Source: CALDTK01 sp965213735 (GTDB taxonomy: Bacteria > Bacteroidota > Bacteroidia > Chitinophagales > Saprospiraceae). Taken from it: a stretch of 64,000 nucleotides of DNA. A program made the translations under genes and the position numbers. This document shows positions 35,080 through 44,180 of this stretch, piece by piece. The notes below the pieces were generated by a model. It was not told the DNA's origin. It made no database searches and saw only the letters and a list, made by a program, of their open reading frames with translations. Within the stretch, counting starts at the first letter, position 1. Every line of letters starts with the position of its first letter. Where the stretch lies: the NCBI GenBank assembly GCA_965213735.1, contig CBDCAB010000006.1:930001-994000 (forward strand), written 5' to 3'.

Positions 35080-35544
35080 ATGATCGGCAAGGTCAAAGAC
35101 TTCTTTGGGATCGAAGGCACACAGGTTGAGCTGCAACTAAGTGCTGCCCCACGGCGCGGTGAGCAGTGTCTTCGCGGGCTGATCTTACTGAGCTCGCTGC
35201 GTCCCCAAACCGTGACTGGTCTTCACTTGAGGCTCGAGGAGCGCTATGCGCGAGGTCGTGGCGACGAGCGGCTCATCAACACCTACCTGCTCGGCGAGCT
35301 GAAATCGCAAGAGCCAATTGAACTCGCAGCGCGTGAGCTGGTGGAGCTGCCTTTCGAATTGAGTTTTTCCGAAAGGCTCAGTCCTGCTGAAGCACAGGCT
35401 CGTCGCAGTCCTGTGCTACGGCCTTTGCAGTACCTGGCGGCGAAAGCACTCGATGTCCAGAGCACCTACACCTTACACTGCGATGTGCATGTGCGGGGCC
35501 TCACCCTGCAGCCGCGCACGACACTTCCCGTACATTTCGAATAG
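35080..35544 (+). CDS. Spo0M/arrestin-like small protein
   Basis: 154 residues starting IGKVKDFFGIEGTQVELQLS, followed by about four strand-rich segments (LRGLILLSSLRPQTVTGLHL, LINTYLLGELKSQEPIELAA, VELPFELSFSERLSPAEAQA, YTLHCDVHVRGLTLQPRTTL). The sequence resembles the Spo0M/arrestin-like sporulation-control family found well beyond spore formers. The ATG at 35080 removes a 13-residue extension that overlaps the previous gene. Last gene of the rightward Fe-S cluster unit; convergent with the TPR lipoprotein. Family call is moderate; function unknown. Confidence 0.6.
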   Translation: MIGKVKDFFGIEGTQVELQLSAAPRRGEQCLRGLILLSSLRPQTVTGLHLRLEERYARGRGDERLINTYLLGELKSQEPIELAARELVELPFELSFSERLSPAEAQARRSPVLRPLQYLAAKALDVQSTYTLHCDVHVRGLTLQPRTTLPVHFE

Positions 35545-36390
35545 CTACTCTTGCAGCAGCGCCTTCGCGTCGGCGGCGAGTGTATGGTTGGGGTAGTTGC
35601 GCAAGTATTGCTCCAGCAGTCGACGGCCCTCTTCCTTGTCGCCCTGTAGGTCGTGCACCACAAACGCTTCGAGAAAGGCTGCATTTGCCACCTTGCTGTA
35701 TTGCGGATAGCGGCGCTGCACCTCACGGTAATGTTGGAGCGCTAGCGGGTAAGCTTTGGCCTCTTCGAGTACGCGACCTGCAGCAATATGATCGGCTGCA
35801 GCCACATCAGCATCTTTTTCTAGCGCCGTATAAGCCATCGATGCTTTGCCGTAGCGTATAGCCGCATTGCGATCAAAGCCTGTATCAGTAAAAATCGCTC
35901 GTTGCAGCTCCTCTTTCACCTCCTCCACACTGCGGATCGGATAATCAGGAGGTATCATTCGTACAGCCCTGGACTGAGGGTATTGCGCACGGATAGTCGC
36001 AAAAATTAGCTCAGCAGTTTCGGGTTCTCTGAGGCGTTGAATGGCGATCTCTGCCATGAGAAGCCCTGCTTCAGGTGCACCTCCCGCATCTTGAAAATCA
36101 GCAATGCCGCGGCGGAGCAGTTCATAGGCCTGCTGGTGCTGACTCTCTGCATAGGCTGCCTCCGCGAGGTAGCGCACTCGAGTCAGTCGCTGCTGGTCGG
36201 CAATACTCGTATCGGCTGCTTCCTCCGCATAAAGTTGCTTCAGCTCAGCGTGTGCTTCTTCATCCCCGCCGAGCACGCGTGCCTCTAGCAGGTGAATACG
36301 CTCTTTTCGCGACTGCTCCGGCTCCTCTGCGGGTGCTGCACAAGCTGCTGCTGATATGGCAAGGAGTGCGGCGTAGACATAGGTTTGCAT
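35545..36390 (-). CDS. TPR-repeat lipoprotein
   Basis: 281 residues. The lipoprotein signal (LLAISAAACAAP) is followed by tetratricopeptide-like helices through the whole chain: RYLAEAAYAESQHQQAYELL, AGLLMAEIAIQRLREPETAE, AAGRVLEEAKAYPLALQHYR and AFVVHDLQGDKEEGRRLLEQ, then YLRNYPNHTLAADAKALLQE. The layout recalls YbgF/CpoB- or BamD-like periplasmic adaptors, but no further domain identifies it. It converges on the Spo0M-like gene with no gap and is divergent from photolyase. Confidence 0.8.
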   Translation of the reverse strand: MQTYVYAALLAISAAACAAPAEEPEQSRKERIHLLEARVLGGDEEAHAELKQLYAEEAADTSIADQQRLTRVRYLAEAAYAESQHQQAYELLRRGIADFQDAGGAPEAGLLMAEIAIQRLREPETAELIFATIRAQYPQSRAVRMIPPDYPIRSVEEVKEELQRAIFTDTGFDRNAAIRYGKASMAYTALEKDADVAAADHIAAGRVLEEAKAYPLALQHYREVQRRYPQYSKVANAAFLEAFVVHDLQGDKEEGRRLLEQYLRNYPNHTLAADAKALLQE

Positions 36391-36458
36391 AGCCGCAAAG
36401 TTGGTCGCTATCTGTTTATGATGCTCAACCCTTGCGCGCCCTTTCTGTTGGCGCTAGT

Positions 36459-37826
36459 ATGGACCAGCAAGTGGTGATGATGTGGTTTAGGCGCGACCTA
36501 CGTCTCGATGATAATGCCGCCCTCTACTACGCGCTGCGCAGTGGCTTGCCGGTGCTGCCTGTCTTCATTTTCGACCGCCATATCCTCGATGTGTTGGAAG
36601 ACGATGATGATGCGCGCGTTACGTTTTTGCATCGACGGGTGGAGCAACTAGCGGAGCAACTGACTAAGCTGGGTAGCACAATTGAGGTGCTCTATACAAC
36701 TCCTGAGGAGGCGTGGAGGCAGCTTTCGCTAAAACACAACATCGCGGCCGTCTACACCAACAGAGACTATGAACCCTATGCTAAGATGCGCGATAAAGCA
36801 GTGCAGCAATTGCTAGAGAAACGGGGCGTAGACTTCAAAACCTACAAGGATCATATCATCTTCGAGGCCGACGAGGTGCAAAAGAAGGCTGGCGGCCACT
36901 ACACCGTATTTACGCCTTACAGCAGGACATGGCGCGACGCTTTAGAAACCCGCATGGATGAGGATGCGAATGGCGAGCCGGTAAGTTTTTACCTCAAGTC
37001 TTACCCTATAGAAAAGTATTTCTCCGCTTTTGCCAAGCATGTTGGTTCGCCGCAGCTCCCCAGCTTAGCTGATATGGGTTTTCGCGAAAGCGTGCTGAGC
37101 TACCCGAGTCCGCAGCCTGATGAAGCTCTTATTTCCTCTTACGACAAAACCCGAAACTATCCTGCGCTGAAAGGAACCTCACACATGGGTGTGCACTTGC
37201 GCCATGGCACCATCAGCATCCGCAAACTTGCGCGACGTGCTCTCGCCCTCAACCCAACTTACCTCAGTGAACTCATCTGGCGCGACTTCTACTCGCAGGT
37301 GCTGCAGGTAAACCCACATGTGGTGGAGCACAGTTTTCGGCCGGAATACGACCAGATTGAGTGGCTTAACAATGAAGACCACTTCGAGGCTTGGTGCCAG
37401 GGCCGCACCGGCTATCCTCTCGTAGATGCAGGGATGCGCGAACTTAATGCCACAGGATTTATGCACAATCGTGTCAGGATGGTCACCGCGAGCTTCCTTA
37501 CTAAGCACCTACTCACCGACTGGCGCTGGGGCGAACGGTATTTCGCGCGTCAGTTGCTTGACTATGAGCTGGCATCCAACAACGGCGGCTGGCAATGGGC
37601 GGCAGGAACAGGTTGTGATGCTGCGCCTTACTTCCGCATATTTAATCCAACCACTCAGCTCAAAAAATTTGATAAGCAAAGGAAGTATGTGCAGCGGTGG
37701 GTGCCTGAGTATGGTACGGATGACTATCCAGAGCCGATTGTCGAGCACAAATTTGCACGGGAACGCGCACTAGCGACCTACAAACGCGGATTAGCTGAGG
37801 CTAGAGGCCACTACATCACTCCTTGA
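36459..37826 (+). CDS. phrB: Deoxyribodipyrimidine photolyase (cryptochrome/photolyase family)
   Basis: Light-driven repair of cyclobutane pyrimidine dimers with FAD. MWFRRDLRLDDNAALYYALR is the N-terminal antenna-domain signature. In the FAD domain LIWRDFYSQVL, FEAWCQGRTGYPLVDAGMRE, NATGFMHNRVRMVTASFLTK, LLTDWRWGERYFARQLLDYE and NNGGWQWAAGTGCDAAPYFR contain the FAD-contact Asn/Arg and the Trp electron-transfer residues of class I CPD photolyases. At 455 residues it has normal length. The ATG at 36459 is preferred over an in-frame start at 36432. A photolyase is favoured over a cryptochrome, but sequence alone is not proof. Confidence 0.92.
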   Translation: MDQQVVMMWFRRDLRLDDNAALYYALRSGLPVLPVFIFDRHILDVLEDDDDARVTFLHRRVEQLAEQLTKLGSTIEVLYTTPEEAWRQLSLKHNIAAVYTNRDYEPYAKMRDKAVQQLLEKRGVDFKTYKDHIIFEADEVQKKAGGHYTVFTPYSRTWRDALETRMDEDANGEPVSFYLKSYPIEKYFSAFAKHVGSPQLPSLADMGFRESVLSYPSPQPDEALISSYDKTRNYPALKGTSHMGVHLRHGTISIRKLARRALALNPTYLSELIWRDFYSQVLQVNPHVVEHSFRPEYDQIEWLNNEDHFEAWCQGRTGYPLVDAGMRELNATGFMHNRVRMVTASFLTKHLLTDWRWGERYFARQLLDYELASNNGGWQWAAGTGCDAAPYFRIFNPTTQLKKFDKQRKYVQRWVPEYGTDDYPEPIVEHKFARERALATYKRGLAEARGHYITP

Positions 37827-38229
37827 TGAGAGCACAGACCACTTCTTTGAAGTAAAGTGCTTGGTTGGGACGCGTAGGATCGAGTAGCTCGAAAGTTGCT
37901 GCAGGCTCTAAAAATGGGGAGAAGCTCAGCGTCTGTACCTCCACTTTACTGCTTGGGTCGACACTGACATCGAGACTGCGTAGGGGATAGCTGATACCAG
38001 TCGCTTTATCGCGCAATACGGTGTTTTGCGAAAGCGGAACATAATTGATATTGTCGCGATGCTGCCGCACGTGCACGACCGTCTGCTCGTGATTAGCTGC
38101 TTCGATGCGGAGCGTAGCGCTGGGATTGTTCGAACTGGCAAAGGTGGTCTGAGCGCTCGTGTTGGTGCCTATAGACACGGCGAGGGCTAGCAGTCCCGCG
38201 GAGGCGGAATAGCGGTGTTGTTTTCTCAT
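37816..38229 (-). CDS. Small secreted protein, function unknown
   Basis: 137 residues with a signal peptide ending near SIGTNTSAQ. The mature part is beta-rich (ATLRIEAANHEQTVVHVRQH, NTVLRDKATGISYPLRSLDV, LEPAATFELLDPTRPNQALY), about 110 residues with one Cys near the end. I recognise no family; it may be a small Ig-like exported domain. It overlaps the photolyase 3' end by 11 bp (convergent) and is divergent from gyrA. Confidence 0.6.
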   Translation of the reverse strand: MRKQHRYSASAGLLALAVSIGTNTSAQTTFASSNNPSATLRIEAANHEQTVVHVRQHRDNINYVPLSQNTVLRDKATGISYPLRSLDVSVDPSSKVEVQTLSFSPFLEPAATFELLDPTRPNQALYFKEVVCALIKE

Positions 38230-38285
38230 CTGACTTAGCGTTAAGCCAACTTCGGGCCAGGCTGAAAGGCGTCGCTACCTTTCGT

Positions 38286-38293
38286 TACCTTCG
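38286..38293 (+). promoter_or_regulatory. TACCTTCG promoter-like box upstream of gyrA
   Basis: 18 nt before the gyrA ATG; a second, overlapping-style box TACCTTTC lies at 38276-38283. Matches the Bacteroidota -7 element in outline. Confidence 0.35.
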
Positions 38294-38311
38294 CCGCGCT
38301 GATACGCTCCC

Positions 38312-40855
38312 ATGGCTGATACTTCAAGAATAGTCCCGATCAACATCGAGGACGAGATGAAATCTGCCTACATCGATTACTCGATGTCGGTAATTGTTTC
38401 GCGGGCACTGCCCGATGTGCGTGATGGCCTCAAGCCCGTGCACCGACGTGTGCTCTTTGGCATGAATGGCCTTGGCTTAGGCTACAACAAGTCGCACAAA
38501 AAATCTGCGAGAATTGTCGGTGAGGTGCTAGGTAAGTACCACCCTCACGGTGACAGCTCCGTCTACGATACGATGGTGCGCATGGCCCAAGATTGGAGTC
38601 TGCGCTACCCGCTCGTGGATGGACAAGGCAACTTCGGTTCGATGGATGGCGACTCCCCAGCCGCCATGCGCTATACCGAAGCACGCATGGCTCGCATTAC
38701 CGAACTGATGCTGGGCGACATCGACAAAGACACGGTCGACTTCTCGCTCAATTTCGATGATACGCTCAAAGAGCCGACCGTGCTGCCAACACGGCTGCCG
38801 AACCTGCTCGTCAATGGCGCCTCAGGTATCGCAGTTGGCATGGCTACCAACATGCTGCCGCACAACCTCACCGAGGTAGTTGATGGCATTGTAGCCACCA
38901 TTGCCGATCCTGAAATCAGCGTGGAAGGCCTCATGGAGCACATCAAGGCTCCCGACTTCCCGACAGGTGGCACCATCTATGGCATGTCTGGCGTCCGCGA
39001 AGCGTTCGAAACCGGGCGGGGTAGGGTAGTGGTGCGCGCGAAGGCTCGCATCGAAGAAAATGGCGGCAACGAGGTGATCATCGTCTCTGAGATCCCTTAC
39101 CAGGTCAACAAGGCGACCTTGATGATCAAGATTGCGGACCTCGTGAATGACGGCAAAGTGGAAGGCATTCGCGCGCTACGCGACGAGTCGGACCGGAATG
39201 GCCTGCGCATCGTCATCGAATGCAAGCGCGACGCAATGGCTTCGGTCGTGCTCGCCAAGCTGTTTAAGTATACGCCGCTCCAGTCGAGCTACGGAGTCAA
39301 TAATGTTTGCCTCGTCAATGGCCGGCCGCGCACGCTCAACCTCAAGCAACTCATTACTGAGTTTATCAAATTTCGCATCGAGGTGGTGGTGCGGCGCACG
39401 CAGTACGAGCTGCGCAAGGCACGCGAGCGGGCACACATACTCGAAGGTCTTCTCATTGCCCTCGATCACCTCGATGAGGTCATCAAACTCATCAGAGGCT
39501 CGCGCGATGTCGAGACCGCCCGCAACGGCTTGATGTCCACCTTTGAACTGAGTGAAATTCAAGCACGGGCCATTCTCGACATGCGCTTGCAGAAGCTCAC
39601 CGGACTCGAGCGCGATAAAATTCGCGAGGAGTACGATGAGCTGATGAAGAAAATCGCCTACTACGAGTCTATCCTTGCCAGCGAGCAGCTGCAACGAGAA
39701 ATCGTGCGCGATGAGCTGCTCGAGGTGAAAGAGACATTTGGCGATGAGCGCCGCACCGACATCAGCTATGCAGACGGAGAGATTGCTATTGAAGATCTCA
39801 TCGCTAACGAAGAGGTCGTCATTACCATTTCTCACTTAGGCTACATCAAGCGCACCGTTTCTACAGAGTTTCGGGCGCAGGGTCGTGGAGGTCGCGGCAG
39901 TCGTGGTTCCAAGACGCGCGATACTGACTTTGTGGAGCACATGTTCATTGCTCACACGCATAATTACTTGCTGCTCTTTACTGAGCAAGGACGCTGCTTT
40001 TGGCTCCGTGGTTTCGACATTCCAGAAGCTAGTAAAGCAAGTGCTGGTCGAGTCATTCAAAACATCCTTGCCATACCGAAGGAAGACAAGGTCAAAGCAT
40101 ACATCATCGTGCCCGACCTCACCGATGATGACTTCCTCGACAACCGCTACATTTTGTTTGCGACGCGTCAAGGAGTGGTGAAAAAGACCTCTTTGCGTGC
40201 TTACTCTCGGGTGCGCCAGGCGGGAATTAACGCCATCAACATCAACGAAGGCGACATGCTCCTGGAGGCTAAGCTGACGCGCGGCGACTCACAGGTGGTG
40301 CTGGCGACCAAAGCAGGTTATGCCATTCGCTTTGAGGAGACTCGGGTACGTTCTATGGGTCGAACTTCAACAGGTGTGAGAGGTGTCAACCTGCAAGACG
40401 ATAATGATGAGGTGATTGGCATGATCGTGTTGCACGATCAGGGCCTCGATGACATTGACGGACCTGAAGTCGAAGAGCTAGGAGACGGTGCTTCTACTGT
40501 CGGTCTGCACGAAAAGTCTATCCTCGTGCTTTCGGAAAATGGCATGGGCAAGCGCAGTGAGCCTGAGGATTACCGTATCACCAACCGTGGTGGTAAAGGT
40601 GTGCGCACGATGATGATCACCGAAAAGACGGGCGCCCTGGTAAGTATTAAGGCCGTATCTGAGGATGATGATCTGATGGTCACGACCCGAGATGGTATTG
40701 TCATTCGCCTCAAGGTGAGCGATCTGCGGGTGATGGGCCGTGCTACACAAGGGGTACGCATCATCAAAATTCAGCCGCGCGATTCGATTGCAGATGTGGC
40801 TGTAGTGCCGCATAACGATGAGGAGGAAGATGAGGCTGATGTTGAGAGCGAATAA
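38312..40855 (+). CDS. gyrA: DNA gyrase subunit A
   Basis: ATP-dependent negative supercoiling with GyrB; GyrA cuts and rejoins DNA. The winged-helix catalytic region is intact: SYIDYSMSVIVSRALPDVRD-like start, YHPHGDSSVYDTMVRMAQ and AAMRYTEARM with the catalytic Tyr. The positions equivalent to E. coli Ser83 and Asp87 are Ser and Asp, so the quinolone-resistance region looks wild type. The C-terminal beta-pinwheel carries a GyrA-box-like GRGGRGSRGSK, which argues for gyrase over topoisomerase IV ParC. The tail is acidic (HNDEEEDEADVESE). 847 residues. Confidence 0.95.
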   Translation: MADTSRIVPINIEDEMKSAYIDYSMSVIVSRALPDVRDGLKPVHRRVLFGMNGLGLGYNKSHKKSARIVGEVLGKYHPHGDSSVYDTMVRMAQDWSLRYPLVDGQGNFGSMDGDSPAAMRYTEARMARITELMLGDIDKDTVDFSLNFDDTLKEPTVLPTRLPNLLVNGASGIAVGMATNMLPHNLTEVVDGIVATIADPEISVEGLMEHIKAPDFPTGGTIYGMSGVREAFETGRGRVVVRAKARIEENGGNEVIIVSEIPYQVNKATLMIKIADLVNDGKVEGIRALRDESDRNGLRIVIECKRDAMASVVLAKLFKYTPLQSSYGVNNVCLVNGRPRTLNLKQLITEFIKFRIEVVVRRTQYELRKARERAHILEGLLIALDHLDEVIKLIRGSRDVETARNGLMSTFELSEIQARAILDMRLQKLTGLERDKIREEYDELMKKIAYYESILASEQLQREIVRDELLEVKETFGDERRTDISYADGEIAIEDLIANEEVVITISHLGYIKRTVSTEFRAQGRGGRGSRGSKTRDTDFVEHMFIAHTHNYLLLFTEQGRCFWLRGFDIPEASKASAGRVIQNILAIPKEDKVKAYIIVPDLTDDDFLDNRYILFATRQGVVKKTSLRAYSRVRQAGINAININEGDMLLEAKLTRGDSQVVLATKAGYAIRFEETRVRSMGRTSTGVRGVNLQDDNDEVIGMIVLHDQGLDDIDGPEVEELGDGASTVGLHEKSILVLSENGMGKRSEPEDYRITNRGGKGVRTMMITEKTGALVSIKAVSEDDDLMVTTRDGIVIRLKVSDLRVMGRATQGVRIIKIQPRDSIADVAVVPHNDEEEDEADVESE

Positions 40856-41234
40856 AGGCTGCTGATTTACGGCTGCTCGTGAGTTAGGCGTGCTTCTCCC
40901 CCTGCGGATTGGGTTTAGCGGTAGCAAGCTCAAGTGGCATGCGTTGTAGCGTGAGGTTTTGCCCTGGTGGCAGATAGCGGGTTTTGACGCAAGTGGACAG
41001 GCATCTCGTGCTGTGAGAGCGAAGGGGCAGATTCTTTGGGGACTGCTGGTACAGCTATATGTGCTATAGGTGATGGCGCACCACCACCAGCACGAGAATA
41101 AGCACCTAAACTTCCGCCAGCCTATCTAAAGGTGTGCATTACTTGACTGGTTAATAGCGGGTTAATCAGCGGTATTTGAGGTACCTTTCGGCTCACTTAA
41201 CTGTTTTGCACTACTACAGAACACCACCATTGCT
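40856..41234. other. Gene-free stretch between gyrA and the TPR gene
   Basis: About 380 bp without a credible gene. It contains a degenerate copy of the dispersed motif (GTTTTGACGCAAGT at 40980) and, near 41181, TACCTTTC, a promoter-like box about 46 nt before the TPR gene. No clear gyrA terminator was found. Confidence 0.5.
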
Positions 41235-42557
41235 ATGAGAAAACTTTCCCTCCTTGCACTCCTGCTCACCCTCTTCGTTGGAGTAGGCTTTGCGCAAGAT
41301 GCTGGTAAGCTCGTGAAGTCGGGCTCGAAGGCACTTTCGAAATATATCGCTGACAATGACAACACCTCTGCTCTGCGCGAGGCACAGTCAGCTGCAGACG
41401 AAGCAACTAGTCTCGAACCTTCTGATGAAGATACCTGGCTACTCAAGGGCAATGCCTACGCCGCTGAGGTAAATGCTCGGGCAAAGATGGTGGAGACCAT
41501 GCGCAATGAAGCCGCAGCCGCCAAGCTAACCGGAGGCAGTGGCGAGGTAGACTACAGCAAGCTAACTATGCCAGCTGAGGCAGCCGAAACCGCTATCGAA
41601 GCCTTTCAAATGGCGTACGAAAAAGCTGATAAATCATCCGACAAAAAGAAAGCTATCAGTAGCCTGCAAACCCTCAGCGGTAGCCTCTCTAGCCTCGGAA
41701 ACGCGATGCTCGACGGACGTCGCTACGCAGATGCCTATGCGCCTCTTAATCTGATGATGGACGTTGATCGCTTTTACGTATCCAACAATGAAACGCCACT
41801 CTTTCCGGCTGATTCTAGTCGCGACCAGCAGAAGTACATCATGGCTGTAGTCGCTCGCCAAACGGGCAATACCGAAGATGCTCGGATGCTGCACAAGGAG
41901 CTCTACGATAAGGGCTACAACAATGCTGCGATCTACGCTGGATACTCACAAATCCTCACCGCAGATGGTGACGAAGCAGGTGCTGTCAAGGCGCTCGAGC
42001 GGGGGCGTCAACTCTTTCCGGATGACTCTGAGATTCTCTTCGCTGAGATTAACTACTACATCCAGAAGCAAGACTTCAATACCCTTGAAACCAAGCTTCA
42101 GGAGGCTATCGCAAAGGAGCCCGATAATACAGGTCTCTACAATGCACTCGGCAATGTATACATGAACCTCAGCCAGGCTGAAGGCACCGAGGAGGCTACT
42201 TCTAAGTCTTACATGGACAAGTCAATCCAGTACTTCAGCGAAACCCTCGATCGCGAAGAGGATAACGTGGACGCGACCTACAGCATCGGCTCGCTGTACT
42301 ACAACAAGGCTGTCGGTAAGGTGGCCGCAATGAATGAGCTCGGTACTAGCAAAGCAGACCAAGCGCGCTATGACGAGCTAAACAGCGAAATCAGCGAGCT
42401 TTTCGACAAAGCCCTGCCTTACTTTATCAGAGCCGAAAAGATTGATCCCAATGATCGCAATACACTCATCGCGCTCAAGGAGATTTACGCGCGCCAGAAC
42501 GACTTCGAGAAGAGCAAAATCTACAAGGACCGCCTCCAAAATATGGACGGTAAGTAG
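41235..42557 (+). CDS. Exported tetratricopeptide-repeat protein
   Basis: 440 residues with a signal peptide (LLALLLTLFVGVGFAQ). TPR helices are visible along the chain: EDTWLLKGNAYAAEVNARAK, AAETAIEAFQMAYEKADKSS, AIYAGYSQILTADGDEAGAV, GLYNALGNVYMNLSQAEGTE and ATYSIGSLYYNKAVGKVAAM. It has an unusually acidic, Lys-poor surface. Periplasmic scaffold proteins of this kind are common in Bacteroidota. Its last 31 codons and terminator are duplicated 5762 bp downstream, next to dctQ. Specific partner unknown. Confidence 0.85.
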   Translation: MRKLSLLALLLTLFVGVGFAQDAGKLVKSGSKALSKYIADNDNTSALREAQSAADEATSLEPSDEDTWLLKGNAYAAEVNARAKMVETMRNEAAAAKLTGGSGEVDYSKLTMPAEAAETAIEAFQMAYEKADKSSDKKKAISSLQTLSGSLSSLGNAMLDGRRYADAYAPLNLMMDVDRFYVSNNETPLFPADSSRDQQKYIMAVVARQTGNTEDARMLHKELYDKGYNNAAIYAGYSQILTADGDEAGAVKALERGRQLFPDDSEILFAEINYYIQKQDFNTLETKLQEAIAKEPDNTGLYNALGNVYMNLSQAEGTEEATSKSYMDKSIQYFSETLDREEDNVDATYSIGSLYYNKAVGKVAAMNELGTSKADQARYDELNSEISELFDKALPYFIRAEKIDPNDRNTLIALKEIYARQNDFEKSKIYKDRLQNMDGK

Positions 42558-42701
42558 TCGCTCTTTCCACTCTGGCGAATAGATCAAGTGCTTCTTCTCT
42601 AGGTGAGGGGAAGCACTTTTTTTGCGCCTTACCTTCCCCGCATGATGAGCACCGCGTGGCGCCGGATGATGGAGTGGGGTGAGCGAGTTGGAGGTGTGCT
42701 G
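42465..42701. repeat. 237-bp direct repeat, left copy
   Basis: Covers the last 31 codons of the TPR gene, its terminator, the dctQ promoter-like box and the first 20 codons of dctQ. It aligns without gaps to 48227-48463 with about 8 differences (offset exactly 5762). Confidence 0.92.
42586..42623 (+). terminator. Intrinsic terminator of the TPR gene
   Basis: AAGTGCTTC / GAAGCACTT stem followed by a T run, 28 bp past the stop. Duplicated at 48348-48385. Confidence 0.85.
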
Positions 42702-42725
42702 AACCTAGTTAATTGCCTGAATTAG
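42642..42725 (+). pseudogene. Truncated 5' copy of dctQ
   Basis: Twenty codons identical or nearly so to the start of dctQ (MMSTAWRRMMEWGERV), then divergent codons and a TAG at 42723. It marks the left junction of the 5.5 kb insertion. Confidence 0.85.
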
Positions 42726-42812
42726 ATGATTAATTGCACTTAGTGTGCCAACCTAGGCTGCCAACAGACCTCAGTAGAATGTAGAGCTTAATACATCTCG
42801 AAGGCGAAGGAT

Positions 42813-44180
42813 CTACTTCACAACCGTGAAGGAAGCAGCAGACCTACGCTGCCCCCAATCGATTACCGAGAAGTATACACCAGGAGATAGGTGAGTCAGT
42901 CTAAAAGTTACCAAACCAGTCTCTAAATTAGAGAAATCGTTTGAGTTAATTTGCACGATACGCCCAATAGCGTCCACGATGTAGACTTGAGCAGCATCAT
43001 TAGTACCCTCGAAATTGTCAGTACCATCCCCTGACCACTTCAAGGTTACTAGTTCCCCTGGTCGCACCACCGTCGGTACTATCGTTACCTGAACTGGTGA
43101 TACTAGTGACTGCGGCTTTTCTAGATTATCTGCACTTTCAGGATTGTCCATCAACTGCAGGATCGGGTATTGAACATGACAACCTCCTATATCTGATAAG
43201 ATGATCGAGCCGTATTCCTCCACGGTTCCAGCAGTCTTAGTAATACTTTTCGCTGAACGTAGATGGGCAGTAGCCCCGGTCTCAAACGCAATTTCTGAAT
43301 TGAGTTGTAGCTCCTGTTCGGAAAAGAAGCTCAGATCTTCACCGGCTTCAAGTATAAGACCGGGACCTGTAGCATTAGACGGATTGCGGGTGGGCTCAGA
43401 CATTGGTGCCGGTGAAGCTTGTGCCGCAGCGATTGTTTCAGCGAACAGTGAAAGATTACCAATCTCCGCTGGACTAATCTGTGGCAATGGACTGTCTTGT
43501 TGGCTCTCTGAGACTTTGATATGCAGGTCAATAGCAGTCTCATCTAGCCACAAAGATCCGGATCGTACAACTACTGCTAAGTGTAGAAGTGGTTCGGATG
43601 CACTTCCGTTGGCAACTTTATTAATGTTGTACCGATCAATGTTAGCCTGTAAACTATTCCGTAGGTAAGGGTACCGGAAGAACGCTGCGTCATCAATAAT
43701 AAAGGCTACCCTGATTGGACAAGGCCGGTGGGCGCCATCATCGTACCCAAGGACAGCTAAATTGTCAGTCAATGCCTCTCGATGCGCAGCCGACGAACCG
43801 GCTTCGAACATTTGGGTGGTTTCCGCATCATCTAATACGGGCTGGAGGCCACCAGCATGACCGCCTTTTACAGTAAAGTAGGATAACGTCCCTGCGACAA
43901 GGTCACGCCCTATCCAAGTGTAGTCGTAGTTGTGTCGACGAATAATTGAAACGCGTTCGAGCGTTGCAACTGCTCCCGATCGTTTAACATCAACCAACAC
44001 TTCAGTGTCTGCTAATCGTGTGTTCTGAAGCCCTAATTCGCTGGCATCTGACCACTGGCCCTGCTCTACAGATTGTGCTGCAGCTGTGACAGCGAGCGCA
44101 AAGCATACCATCCAGATAAGCACGAACCGCACCATGAAAATGATACTTTGAAGAATTGCTGCAATTGAGTTATTCATCAC
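42813..44180 (-). CDS. Secreted protein with T9SS type A sorting domain, insertion cargo
   Basis: 455 residues with an N-terminal signal/transmembrane segment (FVLIWMVCFALAVTAAAQ). The middle has an adhesion-like beta segment (GLILEAGEDLSFFSEQELQL, then SEIAFETGATAHLRSAKSI), typical of the short beta stretch seen before T9SS tails. The C-terminus (VYIVDAIGRIVQINSNDFSN, then LSPGVYFSVIDWGQRRSAAS) is a type A sorting domain. The start overlaps the end of the fibre gene by 11 bp, so both are made from one leftward transcript. No enzymatic motif was recognised. It lies wholly inside the 5.5 kb insertion. Confidence 0.8.
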   Translation of the reverse strand: MMNNSIAAILQSIIFMVRFVLIWMVCFALAVTAAAQSVEQGQWSDASELGLQNTRLADTEVLVDVKRSGAVATLERVSIIRRHNYDYTWIGRDLVAGTLSYFTVKGGHAGGLQPVLDDAETTQMFEAGSSAAHREALTDNLAVLGYDDGAHRPCPIRVAFIIDDAAFFRYPYLRNSLQANIDRYNINKVANGSASEPLLHLAVVVRSGSLWLDETAIDLHIKVSESQQDSPLPQISPAEIGNLSLFAETIAAAQASPAPMSEPTRNPSNATGPGLILEAGEDLSFFSEQELQLNSEIAFETGATAHLRSAKSITKTAGTVEEYGSIILSDIGGCHVQYPILQLMDNPESADNLEKPQSLVSPVQVTIVPTVVRPGELVTLKWSGDGTDNFEGTNDAAQVYIVDAIGRIVQINSNDFSNLETGLVTFRLTHLSPGVYFSVIDWGQRRSAASFTVVK